The notes: generated by a model not told the origin, from the letters alone. Counted from the stretch's first letter, positions 50,383 to 59,470 are shown. The stretch is DNA of 64,000 nt from JBAZPT01 sp041645535 (GCA_041645535.1 JBAZPT010000001.1:186001-250000); one strand, 5' to 3'. Translations and numbers: made by a program.

Positions 50383-50409
50383 TTGACACAGACATAGTTT
50401 TAGTATAAT
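50383..50409 (+). promoter_or_regulatory. Possible promoter after wzt
   Basis: TTGACA (50383-50388), 15 bp, TATAAT (50404-50409). The spacer is short. The 308 nt between wzt and the NYN gene (50354-50661) hold this site, a second promoter at 50569 and a hairpin; no convincing gene was seen. Confidence 0.4.
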
Positions 50410-50568
50410 GGGAACTGATAGTTAGCTTAAAGCTAATAATAAACACGAATATGGATAAACATAACAGGCACCAGGAATTTAAGGCACTGAAGAATATGAA
50501 AGAAAAAAGCCTCAACAAAGGTATTATTAGGCGTAGTGTATTTGTCGTTTCATTGCATTTTCTGGCTA

Positions 50569-50596
50569 TTGACAGTATTTTGAAATATGCTACAAT
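50569..50596 (+). promoter_or_regulatory. Promoter of the NYN-domain gene
   Basis: TTGACA (50569-50574), 16 bp ending TGC (extended -10), TACAAT (50591-50596). Transcription from about 50603 would start with the hairpin at 50606. Confidence 0.75.
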
Positions 50597-50605
50597 TAAA
50601 TTACT

Positions 50606-50645
50606 AAAACCACCCGTCCTGACCGCAAGGCATGGCGGGGTTTTA
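50606..50645 (+). promoter_or_regulatory. 5' hairpin with T-rich tail upstream of the NYN gene
   Basis: AAAACC-A-CCCG (50606-50616) faces CGGGG-TTTT (50636-50644), followed by ATTTTT. It lies between the transcription start and the ATG at 50662. It could be an attenuator or terminator, or a leader hairpin like those at 24081 and 29315. Confidence 0.5.
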
Positions 50646-50661
50646 TTTTTAAAATAAAAAC

Positions 50662-51228
50662 ATGAAGGATTCAAAAAAAACAAAAAGAGTGGCTATATAT
50701 ATCGACGGCAGTAATTTTTACTATAAATTAAAGGATTTGGAAATAAAAAACTTAGCGTATTTCAGTTATGGAAAATTTTCAAAGTTGTTAGCTCGAGAGC
50801 ATCAAATTGTAGCAAAAAGATATTATGTGGGAATTGTTAGAACAAAAGAAGGCGATGCAAAATCAAAAAGAATGCAGGAAAATCAAGTGCGTCTTTTTAA
50901 TCATTTGAGATCGGGAAGCGAAGGATTTAATATTCAGCGCGGATATCTGATGAAAAATGATGGGGTATACCACGAAAAGGGCGTTGATGTAAAAATGGCC
51001 GTTGATTTGCTAGTGGGAGCGTATGAAGATATGTATGATGTCGCAATTTTGGTATCGTCCGATACAGACTTAATTCCGGCAATTCAGAAGGTCAAACAGC
51101 TTGGCAAAAAAATTGAATATATAGGTTTTTCTCATAAGCCCAGCTATGGGTTGATAAAAAATGTAAGCGAAACGAGACTACTCACAAAAGAAGATGTGAT
51201 AGTTTTTGAGGTATTAAAAAATAAATGA
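50662..51228 (+). CDS. NYN-domain (LabA/DUF88-like) protein
   Basis: A 188-residue PIN-like fold protein. The N-terminus is RVAIYIDGSNFYYKLKDL, with the first Asp of the acidic site. GVDVKMAVDLLVGAYEDMYDVAILVSSDTDLIPAIQKVKQLGKKIEYIGF carries further Asp residues of the NYN domain. Many NYN proteins are predicted or shown RNases; others bind nucleic acid. Its own promoter, unrelated neighbours and the duplicated wzt 3' fragment on its far side suggest that it entered the polysaccharide locus as an insert. Its stop overlaps the ATG of the fragment. Confidence 0.88.
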   Translation: MKDSKKTKRVAIYIDGSNFYYKLKDLEIKNLAYFSYGKFSKLLAREHQIVAKRYYVGIVRTKEGDAKSKRMQENQVRLFNHLRSGSEGFNIQRGYLMKNDGVYHEKGVDVKMAVDLLVGAYEDMYDVAILVSSDTDLIPAIQKVKQLGKKIEYIGFSHKPSYGLIKNVSETRLLTKEDVIVFEVLKNK

Positions 51229-51296
51229 AGATTGGAAAAACTAACGAAGTAATTGCCGAATATATCCGTGAAAATTCGGTAAATAATGAAAAATGA
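51225..51296 (+). pseudogene. Duplicated 3' remnant of a wzt gene
   Basis: Starting MKIGKTNEVIAEYIREN, this 23-codon stretch matches the last codons of wzt (50294-50344) with 5 differences in the first 51 nt, mostly at third positions. It is in frame to a TGA that overlaps the next ATG (51293) as ATGA. The upstream rest of wzt is missing. It marks the edge of a segment exchanged or inserted between two wzt-type gene ends. Confidence 0.85.
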
Positions 51297-52066
51297 AAAT
51301 AATTCAAATAACGGGCATGAATTCAAAACAAGAAAAAAATATACCCATGGCCCTGGACAGCACATCCAATATGTGGAGCAGAATAATAATGGACAGGGCT
51401 ACCTATAAAATGATGTGTGTTTTGGATTTTCGGAATTTTAATGTTTTGGAATTGTCCGGAGATAAATGGAGAAATTTTGGTTTTAAATCTTACAAATCAT
51501 TATTTTATCCGGAATTTGATATATGCGAAGATGTTCTTGATGAAAAATTTGATTTAATTATCGCGGAACAGGTATTCGAGCATTTATTATATCCTTATCG
51601 CGCGGCAAAAAATATCAACGCCATGCTGAAAAATGGAGGATATTTTCTCAACACCTCGCCTTTTTTGGTGAAATATCATCCGGAACCCAATGACTGCACG
51701 AGATGGACGGAAACGGGAATGAAATATTTTTTGTCGGAATGCGGTTTTCCATTAGAAAAGATCCTAACGGGATCATGGGGCAATTTGGATTGCGCGCTGG
51801 CTAATTTTGGTCCAAACTGGATCTTGTTTAATGAGACCCGGCATTCGCTTGAAAACAATCCGAAACTGCCCATACACATATGGGTGCTGGCGGAAAAACA
51901 ATTTTCATTCCTGCTTTGGTTCGAGGGATTAATAACTAAAAAGAAACGAATAAAAAAAGTCTCAATGAAGGCGCAATTGTATAAAGAGAAGCTGAAATTT
52001 GCGGTTTTTTCACCAATAAAATTTATAAAAAAATATTATAAAATTTTGGAAGATATTATAAAATAA
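51293..52066 (+). CDS. SAM-dependent methyltransferase, polysaccharide-associated
   Basis: A 257-residue protein of the methyltransferase type 11 kind. FDLIIAEQVFEHLLYPYRAAKNINAMLKNGGYFLNTSPF is the motif III/IV region (residues about 80-120). The glycine-rich motif I is degenerate, reading NVLELSGDKWRNFG, so SAM binding may be altered. The start overlaps the stop of the wzt remnant as ATGA, indicating that it was once translationally coupled to a full wzt. It probably methylates a glycan. Confidence 0.75.
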   Translation: MKIIQITGMNSKQEKNIPMALDSTSNMWSRIIMDRATYKMMCVLDFRNFNVLELSGDKWRNFGFKSYKSLFYPEFDICEDVLDEKFDLIIAEQVFEHLLYPYRAAKNINAMLKNGGYFLNTSPFLVKYHPEPNDCTRWTETGMKYFLSECGFPLEKILTGSWGNLDCALANFGPNWILFNETRHSLENNPKLPIHIWVLAEKQFSFLLWFEGLITKKKRIKKVSMKAQLYKEKLKFAVFSPIKFIKKYYKILEDIIK

Positions 52067-52081
52067 ACACTAATTTAAAAT

Positions 52082-52969
52082 ATGGAAAGAGAAATTAGTT
52101 TCAGCATAATAATGCCGACATACAACCGCAAACATTGCATTAAAGCGGCAATCGATTCACTTTTAAATCAAACTTATCAAGATTTTGAACTGATTATAAT
52201 TGATGATGCTTCAGCTGACGGAACTGATGAGTGCTTGCTCAAAGAATATCAGGAAGAAATAAAAAAAGGGAAAATAAAATTTTTAAAATTGAAAGAAAAT
52301 AAAGGGCCAAGCTTCGCAAGAAACGAGGGCTTAAAAATGGCAAAAAATGAATGGATTGGTTATTTGGACAGTGATAATCAAATGCACAAAGATTTTTTGG
52401 AAACATTCGTAAAAAACATAAAAGATAATCCGGCTACCGAAATATTTTACGCGCAAATAAAATCCCTCACGACACAAAATATAATCGGCCATGAGTTTGA
52501 TTTTGAAAATTTACTGTTGGGAAATTACATCGATGTTGGCATTCTGGTTCATTCTAAAAAAATATACTCTGAGCTTGGTGGCTTTGATATGGGCATAAAA
52601 GGAGTGGAGGACTGGGATTTGATTATAAAATATACAGAAAAATATGCTCCCAAATTCATACAAAAGGTTTTACTTGACTATTATGACGGCTCAGAGTTTG
52701 AACGCATAACGCCCAACAGCAACTATTGTGAAAACTTTAAAAAAACTATCCTCAATTATTATAACAGGCTTCCGGCACAAGAATTTTTTAAAACACACAT
52801 AAATAAAAACAACGAGCTAATTTCAAAAGATCAGGAGATAGCCACTCTTAATCAAATAGTTCAGCAAAAAGAAGAGCATATATCAAATATAGTCAACTCT
52901 TTGCGCTGGAGAATACCTAACTATTTTTATAAAATGTATAAAAAATTAATGTCAAAAATTAGCACATAA
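52082..52969 (+). CDS. GT2-family glycosyltransferase with C-terminal coiled coil
   Basis: A 295-residue GT-A transferase. The N-terminus has SIIMPTYNRKHCIKAAIDSLLNQ, then IIDDASADGTDE, YLDSDNQMH (DxD) and a GGFDMGIKGVEDWDLIIKY acceptor-side ED motif. After about residue 235 there is a predicted coiled coil (NKNNELISKDQEIATLNQIVQQKEE) ending in a short basic segment, which may tether it to the membrane or a partner. It lies 15 nt after the methyltransferase. Confidence 0.88.
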   Translation: MEREISFSIIMPTYNRKHCIKAAIDSLLNQTYQDFELIIIDDASADGTDECLLKEYQEEIKKGKIKFLKLKENKGPSFARNEGLKMAKNEWIGYLDSDNQMHKDFLETFVKNIKDNPATEIFYAQIKSLTTQNIIGHEFDFENLLLGNYIDVGILVHSKKIYSELGGFDMGIKGVEDWDLIIKYTEKYAPKFIQKVLLDYYDGSEFERITPNSNYCENFKKTILNYYNRLPAQEFFKTHINKNNELISKDQEIATLNQIVQQKEEHISNIVNSLRWRIPNYFYKMYKKLMSKIST

Positions 52970-52979
52970 CAAATAAAAA

Positions 52980-55379
52980 ATGGAAAACAAGCAAACAAAA
53001 AAAATAAAGGTTGGTTTTTTAACAGAAAGAATGCTTTTGGGATTTGGCGTCGACCGAGTAGTTGATAAAACCGCCGAGGAACTGATAGCGCTGGGTTTTG
53101 ATGTCGCCGTCTTTTGTATTATGAATGACGGCACCTATAGTAACAGAAATTACAAGCTGGTAGACATTCGCGTGCCTCTTAAAAAAAATCCCATAGCAAC
53201 AGAACTGGAGACCATTAAAGCGCTTAAAAAACTTGATTCGGAAGATATAGATATTTGGATTGCGGAAACCTATCCTTTTTTTATTGCTCCGCTAGTGCTG
53301 AAAAAACCGGTAATTGTTGTAGACCACGGAGTATGCTCTACTGAAGGATTTGACTGGAAAAAAAAATTAGTATTTGAATATATGAAATTTACACAGAACT
53401 TTTTTTATTTTCCCCGTGCGGCAAAAGTGGTTAATATATCTAAATTTACCCAATCGCTTACTCCGAAATTATTGAGAAATAATCAATCAGTTGTTTATAA
53501 TGGAGCAGATAATTATGAATATCCGTCAGAAAATGAAATTATTGAATTCAGAAAAAAATACGAAATCAGCACCGATGATGTCGCGTTGCTTTATGTAGGA
53601 AGAATTAATCACAAAAAGCAACCTTACAAAGGAACACGGGAACTTGTTGAATCTTTTAAGCATATTAAGAAAAAACATCCAAACGCTAAACTGATAATGG
53701 CTGGTTTTGGCGATGAAAATGACAAGGAATGGCTTAAGAGCGAAGGTATTATGCCATTTATCAGTGCTGATGACAAAACATTGTCACTTATTTATTCGAT
53801 TTGCAATATTTATATTACAGCCTCAAAATGGGAGGGATTTAATCTTCCATTAGTTGAAGCTGCGCATTTCGGAGTTCCGTATGTGGCCTACGATATAGGA
53901 GCACATGGAGAAGTTGTAGATAATTTATCAGGATTTCTGGTTAAAAATAAAAAAGAATTTATATTAAAAATAGAACAGTTGATTTTTGATAAGAAAAAAA
54001 GAAGTTTGATGGCTCAAAATGCAAAAAGGAACGCCTCTCGTTTTTTATGGAGTGGCGCTGGAATAAATTATAGGGATCTCATTTTAGAGGTTTTATCTTT
54101 GCCGAAAAAGACAATTTTTAAAAATATTGTTAAAAAAAAATACGATGATGGCATTGTTGATGTTATAACTCTTAATTATAACGGGAAGAAATATCTAGAA
54201 CCTTTATTTACTTCTCTTAAAAATCAGAGCTATGATAAAATTAAAGTAACCATGGTTGACAATGGATCAAATGACGGATCTGCTGAATATGTAATTGAAA
54301 AATTTCCTTGGGTAAATTTGATAAAATCCAAAAAAAATCTTTTTTTTAGCAGGGGAAATAATCTGGCTGTTTCGAAAACTAATGGGGAATATATTTTTTT
54401 TGTTAATAACGACACAGTGCTTGAGTCAGCTGCCATACAAAATATGGTTAATGTCGTGATTAAAAAAGGCAAATATAACATAGCTTCCGTAGCCGCTAAA
54501 ATGCTATTTTATAAGGATAAAAAGCTTATTGATTCAGCCGGCGTAGTTATCACTGGCAATGGATCTCCCTTTAATCGCGGGATAGGACAGATAGATATTG
54601 GCCAGTATGACAAGGAGGAAGAAATTTTTGGCGCTTGCTTTGGAGCGGTGCTGATAAGAAGGAATATTTATGAGAATGCGGTTGGACCGCTTGATAATTC
54701 ATATTTTGGCTATTTTGAGGATGTTGATTGGAGTTATCGCGCCAGGATATTCGGGTATAAATCATATTTTTGTCCAAACGCGATTGTTTATCATGATCAC
54801 TCCGGAACAAGTCAAAAGTTCGGATATGAATGGAAATATTATTTAATACATCGGAATTTTTTAAAAACGGTCATAAAGAATTTTCAATTTAAAAAAATGG
54901 TTTTAAAAGGGGGATGGAAAATTTTAGAGTTGATAAACCAATTGCGCAAAAAAAATAATTTTGAAAGAAAGAAAACTGTGTTAAAAGTATTCATGCATGT
55001 CGTTATTTCACTGCCCGGATTGCTTTGGAAAAGATGCTTAATTCAACGGAAAAGATGCGTTTCTGATTATGAATGCATAAAATTCAGTAAGGATGAAAAC
55101 GCGTTCTTTAACCCGGTAGCTTATACGCCGCTATTAACCCTCGATACCCTGTGCGCCATGTTCACAAGACTGGACATGATAAAAAAATTTCGCAATAGCG
55201 AAGTTTCAGGCATAGTTTCAAAAACATTATACCTAAATGGAAATAAGATGCTAATGGAAGAATGTCTCTGGGATATTGAAACTACGCGCCTGCTGGAATC
55301 ACTGGAAAAATATATTGGCAAAGATTATGTCAAAAAATTCATTGACGCGGTTGTAATAAATAAAATCTGGAAAAAATAA
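52980..55379 (+). CDS. Bifunctional GT4-GT2 glycosyltransferase fusion
   Basis: A 799-residue two-domain enzyme. The GT4 domain (about 8-370) has LLGFGVDRVVDKTAEEL, ALLYVGRINHKKQPYKG and ASKWEGFNLPLVEAAHFGVPYVAYD with the E-x7-E pair. The GT2 domain (about 388-690) has VITLNYNGKKYLEPLFTSLKNQSYD, MVDNGSNDGS, FFVNNDTVLE (DxD-like), SYFGYFEDVDWSYRARIFGY (the ED motif) and CPNAIVYHDHSG. A fused pair probably adds two sugars in succession to one acceptor. A C-terminal extension of about 100 residues is not recognised. It is the last gene before a terminator. Confidence 0.92.
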   Translation: MENKQTKKIKVGFLTERMLLGFGVDRVVDKTAEELIALGFDVAVFCIMNDGTYSNRNYKLVDIRVPLKKNPIATELETIKALKKLDSEDIDIWIAETYPFFIAPLVLKKPVIVVDHGVCSTEGFDWKKKLVFEYMKFTQNFFYFPRAAKVVNISKFTQSLTPKLLRNNQSVVYNGADNYEYPSENEIIEFRKKYEISTDDVALLYVGRINHKKQPYKGTRELVESFKHIKKKHPNAKLIMAGFGDENDKEWLKSEGIMPFISADDKTLSLIYSICNIYITASKWEGFNLPLVEAAHFGVPYVAYDIGAHGEVVDNLSGFLVKNKKEFILKIEQLIFDKKKRSLMAQNAKRNASRFLWSGAGINYRDLILEVLSLPKKTIFKNIVKKKYDDGIVDVITLNYNGKKYLEPLFTSLKNQSYDKIKVTMVDNGSNDGSAEYVIEKFPWVNLIKSKKNLFFSRGNNLAVSKTNGEYIFFVNNDTVLESAAIQNMVNVVIKKGKYNIASVAAKMLFYKDKKLIDSAGVVITGNGSPFNRGIGQIDIGQYDKEEEIFGACFGAVLIRRNIYENAVGPLDNSYFGYFEDVDWSYRARIFGYKSYFCPNAIVYHDHSGTSQKFGYEWKYYLIHRNFLKTVIKNFQFKKMVLKGGWKILELINQLRKKNNFERKKTVLKVFMHVVISLPGLLWKRCLIQRKRCVSDYECIKFSKDENAFFNPVAYTPLLTLDTLCAMFTRLDMIKKFRNSEVSGIVSKTLYLNGNKMLMEECLWDIETTRLLESLEKYIGKDYVKKFIDAVVINKIWKK

Positions 55380-55395
55380 GTTGGTCCAGTGCGTT

Positions 55396-55421
55396 AAAAA
55401 AACCGCTTATGCGGTTTTTTT
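55396..55421. terminator. Bidirectional Rho-independent terminator
   Basis: AAAAAAACCGC-TTAT-GCGGTTTTTTT works on both strands between the convergent GT fusion and metalloprotease genes. Confidence 0.9.
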
Positions 55422-55447
55422 AATTGCAGTATCAGAAGTCCGGTAAA

Positions 55448-57874
55448 TTATTCCGGCGCATACCAGGCGATGCCTTCATAATTCCAGGTAGCAGACAGGG
55501 TATTTATGATGTTGTCTTTTTCTGTTGCACTGGTTGTGTAAAAATGATTCCCCTGAATTTTATTAAAGAATCTGTAGACGGCCGTGGTGCCGGGTTGGCT
55601 CGTGCTATAAGTATAGTATGCAATCCCTTCATAGTTCCAAACCGGGAGAGTGGCTATAATATTATCTTTTTCAGCAGAGTTTTGTGTGTAAAAATGAAAT
55701 CCGGTTTGAGTGTTGAAAAATCTGTAAAGCGGCATTAGATTTTCTCCGGATTCATCAAATGCTTGGTATGCGATGCCTTCATAATTCCACTCATTGGATA
55801 GAGTTGCTATAATATTATCTTTTTCTGTTTCGCTTTTTGTGTAAAAATGATTGCCTCTTATTTTATTAAAAAAGCGATAGACGGAAGTTGTTGGTTGTAT
55901 CGTATATGTTTCACTCATCACATCGCTGTCTATCATAACCGATTTGACCGCGATGGCCTTGATTGTCTGGCTGGTTGAGACTGTTATTGCTCCGGTATAT
56001 AAAGTTGAAGAAATTGTCGGGGTGTTTCCGTCGATTGTGTAATATATCGCCGCGCCGGAAGTCGCGCTGGAAAGAGTGACTGTTTGCTCTGATGAATATG
56101 TTCCGCCGGCGGGGGAGGCAACAGGAGTGGCGACTGTGGTGGCGCATTCGGGAGTTGTTTCCGGCTCTCCGCCGCAAAAACCCGGCTGATTCATTTCAAC
56201 CGACTGCAAAGCTTTTTTAACATTTTTACAGTCAGAACTGTCCGTTCCTCCATAAAGATCTCCGCAAGCTGAAATTAAATTATCATACGCTCCATTAAAG
56301 TCAGTGCTGGGAATATAATAAACAGCTTGAGCTCTATAAAATATGGCCTCTTCTTTTTCTCTTCCAATTCCGGTTATCGCGCAACCATTATAAGTTCCTC
56401 CCATTGCCATTAAATAGGCGGCATGATTGGGAACAGAGCTGTTCAGATGAACTCCGTTATTATCTTCCGCTCCGCAATAATAATTGGGATCGTGAAATTT
56501 ATTGGGATAAGGCACATCTCCCGCGCCATCATTAAGATTGAAGGTTTTATTGGAAGGCATACTCATATCCCGGGAAGCGCCTCCTGCCAAATCTTCTCCA
56601 ATAAGCCAATCACTGCTTCCGTCAATGTCATATTCCAGCGCCTCGCCAAAAACATCAGAATTGCTTTCATTAAGCGCTCCCGGTTGTCCGGAATAAGTAA
56701 GTCCGGCCGGGTCGCCATATCCATCAAGAATAGAAAAAGTATTTACCGCGTGGGCATATTCATGGCCGACGATATCACGGGTTACCCATCCTTGGCAAAA
56801 ATTTATGTTATAACCGCTAAAAAACGCATTGGGACAACTCCCTCCGGCATAATCAATATAGGTATAGCCGTCTGTTTTAGCAGAAGGAGCATTGGTTCCA
56901 TCCCCGATTCCGCCCAAATTATTAGCGCCATCAATAGAAAACTTTGTGGAATAATAATCATGGCAATTGGCTTCTTCAGTGTATAATTTATCGACATCCG
57001 TTCCTCCCCATAAAGGATTAGTTCCTCGCACAGGATTGCCTTCAGATCTTCCATAATAATATTCGTAGAACAAAAAATCCAAGACACAACTACCCCAGGA
57101 ACAATCATAGATTCTTCGGTCGACAGCGTCCTGCATTCCGGTAATTTGAAAAACTAAATCTCCATTTTGGGCGTCAATAAAATAATATTCATGGGCCACG
57201 GGTTTGTCTTTGTATAAATCAACTCTCCAGACCAGATAATTTTTTGTGTCATCCGGCTGGCTCTGAAACAGGCTTTTGTTAAAAATATAAAGCTTATTGG
57301 TTAATGTTTCCGGGTCAGCGGGCCTCCCTTGTTCTTTCCATAAATTTTTAGCTATGTCCTCGGCTTGGTCTTTTGAAATTTTAGAATCAGTATCAATGGA
57401 AATATCAGGAATAATTTTTCCATTAGCGGAATTTACAGTTTTATTTTTCCCCAAATGAACGATAATTTGGCCTCCAAACACGGGAACATCTTTGTATTTT
57501 TGCCCGTAACGGATATTGGACATTCCTAGTGAATCGACATCTTTTTTAAAGAATGAAACTCCCTTTTCCGCGTCAGTAATGCCGAAAAAATATCCGTATT
57601 CTTTTATAAATTGATTGGAAACCGAAACGACATCGCTGTTATTAATACCGGCTAAATTTAAGGGCAAAGCATTATTTTTATTGGCAATAAAGGTGGCCCT
57701 GCCGGTATTTTGGTCCAGGGAATATTGAAAATCCGGTCCTATTTTATTTTGAAGATTTTTGAAGACAACGCTACTCTGATTGTTTTCCAAGGCATAAGCG
57801 CCCTCCTTTGAAAAAAAACAGAAAAAGGCCAGTAAAAAAAATAGTATAATTAAAGAAATATTTTTTATTTTCAT
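55448..57874 (-). CDS. Secreted thermolysin-family (M4) metalloprotease with C-terminal repeats
   Basis: An 808-residue exported zinc protease. Signal peptide near residues 1-30; propeptide with FTP/PepSY-like features (YGQKYKDVPVFGGQIIVHLG). The zinc motif is GHEYAH (HEYAH near 371-375), with NESNSD (Glu near 403) as third ligand, then the GVHLNSSVPNHAAYLMA active-site region. The C-terminus has a chitobiase/Big-like domain (TPVASPAGGTYSSEQTVTL) and three repeats of about 40 residues containing VYRFFN and NHFYT (DUF5648-like). The start at 57874 is chosen over 57913 because it directly begins the signal peptide. Probably a nutrient or predation enzyme acting outside the cell. Confidence 0.9.
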   Translation of the reverse strand: MKIKNISLIILFFLLAFFCFFSKEGAYALENNQSSVVFKNLQNKIGPDFQYSLDQNTGRATFIANKNNALPLNLAGINNSDVVSVSNQFIKEYGYFFGITDAEKGVSFFKKDVDSLGMSNIRYGQKYKDVPVFGGQIIVHLGKNKTVNSANGKIIPDISIDTDSKISKDQAEDIAKNLWKEQGRPADPETLTNKLYIFNKSLFQSQPDDTKNYLVWRVDLYKDKPVAHEYYFIDAQNGDLVFQITGMQDAVDRRIYDCSWGSCVLDFLFYEYYYGRSEGNPVRGTNPLWGGTDVDKLYTEEANCHDYYSTKFSIDGANNLGGIGDGTNAPSAKTDGYTYIDYAGGSCPNAFFSGYNINFCQGWVTRDIVGHEYAHAVNTFSILDGYGDPAGLTYSGQPGALNESNSDVFGEALEYDIDGSSDWLIGEDLAGGASRDMSMPSNKTFNLNDGAGDVPYPNKFHDPNYYCGAEDNNGVHLNSSVPNHAAYLMAMGGTYNGCAITGIGREKEEAIFYRAQAVYYIPSTDFNGAYDNLISACGDLYGGTDSSDCKNVKKALQSVEMNQPGFCGGEPETTPECATTVATPVASPAGGTYSSEQTVTLSSATSGAAIYYTIDGNTPTISSTLYTGAITVSTSQTIKAIAVKSVMIDSDVMSETYTIQPTTSVYRFFNKIRGNHFYTKSETEKDNIIATLSNEWNYEGIAYQAFDESGENLMPLYRFFNTQTGFHFYTQNSAEKDNIIATLPVWNYEGIAYYTYSTSQPGTTAVYRFFNKIQGNHFYTTSATEKDNIINTLSATWNYEGIAWYAPE

Positions 57875-58113
57875 TTCCGAACCAAGCATAATAATCAATG
57901 CCCCTACAACCATATTATTGCATAGTTTTTCTGTCTTGTCACTTTGGAGTTGTCCACAGCATTAGATTCAGCGGCTTATTTAGATTTTTGTGCTACAATA
58001 GGAAAGCAATACCGTCACAATTTAATCCATGCTAGTTTAAATTTAATAAATTCGATTTGTCTGATGGATTTTTTGGCGGGCATAATTATAATTGTTTAAG
58101 TTGTAACGGCACA

Positions 58114-59394
58114 ATGCTAAAATTTTTGCGGAAAACTTTTTTGAATGATCGCGCCTTGGCCAAAAACAGCGCGATTTTATTCGCGGGCATTATAGGCGCC
58201 AGCGTTTTGAATTATGTTTTTCATCTGGTCATCGGACGGATGGTGACCATCGAGGAATATGGAAAAATCGAATCCCTGAATTCGCTCATTTATATCATTT
58301 TGATTCCTGCGGCCACGCTTGCGATGATTGTCACAAAATATGGCGCCGGTTTCAAGGCGCAGGACGACAGAGCCGGCAACCGCGCTTTTACCCGAATGCT
58401 GGAAAAGAAAATTTTTCTGTACGGCCTGCCTGTTTTCGCATTGTTTCTGCTCGCGACTCCTTATGTGGGGCATTTCTTAAATATTGAAGAAAGATGGCCG
58501 CTAGTTCTGGTCTGGATTTTAATGTTTGTTTCTTTTTTTTCCACCGTTAATTCGGCAACTCTCAATGGCTGGCAAAAATTTAGAAGCCTAAGCGCGCTTA
58601 ATATTTTAGGCGCGGGAGTCAAGCTGTTTTTTGGCGTCCTTTTGGTGAAACTGGGCTTTGCTCTCAATGGCGCCATCGGCAGTTTCACGCTGGGAGCGAT
58701 CGCTTCCTATATTTTTTCAATTGTTTTTTTAAGATTTATTTTTTCTGCGAAAGAAAAGGAAATTGCCAAGCCGGTTATGCAGGAGAGTTTAAAAGCGTTT
58801 ATTATCCCGTTTTTTGTCGGCAATTTGGCAATTAATATTATGGGCAACGCCGATATGATTCTGGCCAAGCATATTTTGGATCCGACGCAGGCCGGGCAAT
58901 ACGGCGCGCTCACCATTGTTTCCAAAATCATTTTCTTCGCCACCGGCGTCATCGCCACCGTTCTTTTTTCCATGTCATCCGAAAATCACCACAAAAAAAC
59001 CGGTTCTTTCGCGATTTTCAAAAACGCCTCCTATATCATGCTGGCCGTTTCTGCCATTGCCGTGATTTTTTACTTCATCTTTCCAGAATTTATCCTCAAG
59101 CTGCTTTTTGGCGGAAAATATACCGGTGTGGCCGGCTATCTCGGCTGGTTTGCCGTCATGGTCGCGCTTTTTTCCTATGTGAACTTAATGTTCCAATATC
59201 TGCTTTCAATCCATAAAACCAAGATAGTCTACAGCCTGCTCGCGATTTCCCTTGCTTCAACGCTCGCCATATTATTTACGGGACACGATATTTATGGCAT
59301 ACTGAAAGTAATGATACTTTCCCAAACAGCGGGAATCATTGTTGGAGTCTATTTTTTGTATAAAAATAGACGAGTAGAAAGTAAAAAGTTATAA
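58114..59394 (+). CDS. Polysaccharide flippase (Wzx/MATE-like)
   Basis: A 426-residue membrane protein with about 12-14 helices of the MOP flippase superfamily. The N-terminus is KNSAILFAGIIGASVLNYVFHLVIGRMV, with the flexible GRMVTIEEYG loop, and an FVGNLAINIMGNADMILAKHIL segment lies mid-protein. It lacks the basic MurJ signature, so Wzx-type export of lipid-linked repeat units is more likely. The start could be 58114 or the in-frame ATG at 58057; the former directly precedes the basic residues and helix 1. An extended -10 TGCTACAAT (57991-57999) lies upstream without a clear -35. Confidence 0.85.
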   Translation: MLKFLRKTFLNDRALAKNSAILFAGIIGASVLNYVFHLVIGRMVTIEEYGKIESLNSLIYIILIPAATLAMIVTKYGAGFKAQDDRAGNRAFTRMLEKKIFLYGLPVFALFLLATPYVGHFLNIEERWPLVLVWILMFVSFFSTVNSATLNGWQKFRSLSALNILGAGVKLFFGVLLVKLGFALNGAIGSFTLGAIASYIFSIVFLRFIFSAKEKEIAKPVMQESLKAFIIPFFVGNLAINIMGNADMILAKHILDPTQAGQYGALTIVSKIIFFATGVIATVLFSMSSENHHKKTGSFAIFKNASYIMLAVSAIAVIFYFIFPEFILKLLFGGKYTGVAGYLGWFAVMVALFSYVNLMFQYLLSIHKTKIVYSLLAISLASTLAILFTGHDIYGILKVMILSQTAGIIVGVYFLYKNRRVESKKL

Positions 59395-59470
59395 AGTAGA
59401 AAGTAAAAAGTCGCGAACTTTATAACTTGATAACTTGATGAACTTTATAACTTTATAACTTGATAACTTT
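59372..59470 (+). repeat. Low-complexity direct/inverted repeat
   Basis: Two AAGTAGAAAGTAAAAAGT-like units (59372-59410) and a run of AACTTTATAACTTGATAACTT units (59417-59470) that are partly inverse to them. The flippase C-terminus is encoded in the first unit. It is typical of slippage-prone intergenic DNA. The next gene starts directly after at 59471. Confidence 0.7.

Noticed and set aside
50451..50657. 68-residue ORF between wzt and the NYN gene
   Set aside because: A strong promoter (50569-50596) and the 50606 hairpin lie inside it, and the protein shows no recognisable feature.
56423..56986. 187-residue plus-strand ORF
   Set aside because: It is antisense to the catalytic domain of the M4 protease and its sequence is low-complexity Ile/Arg.
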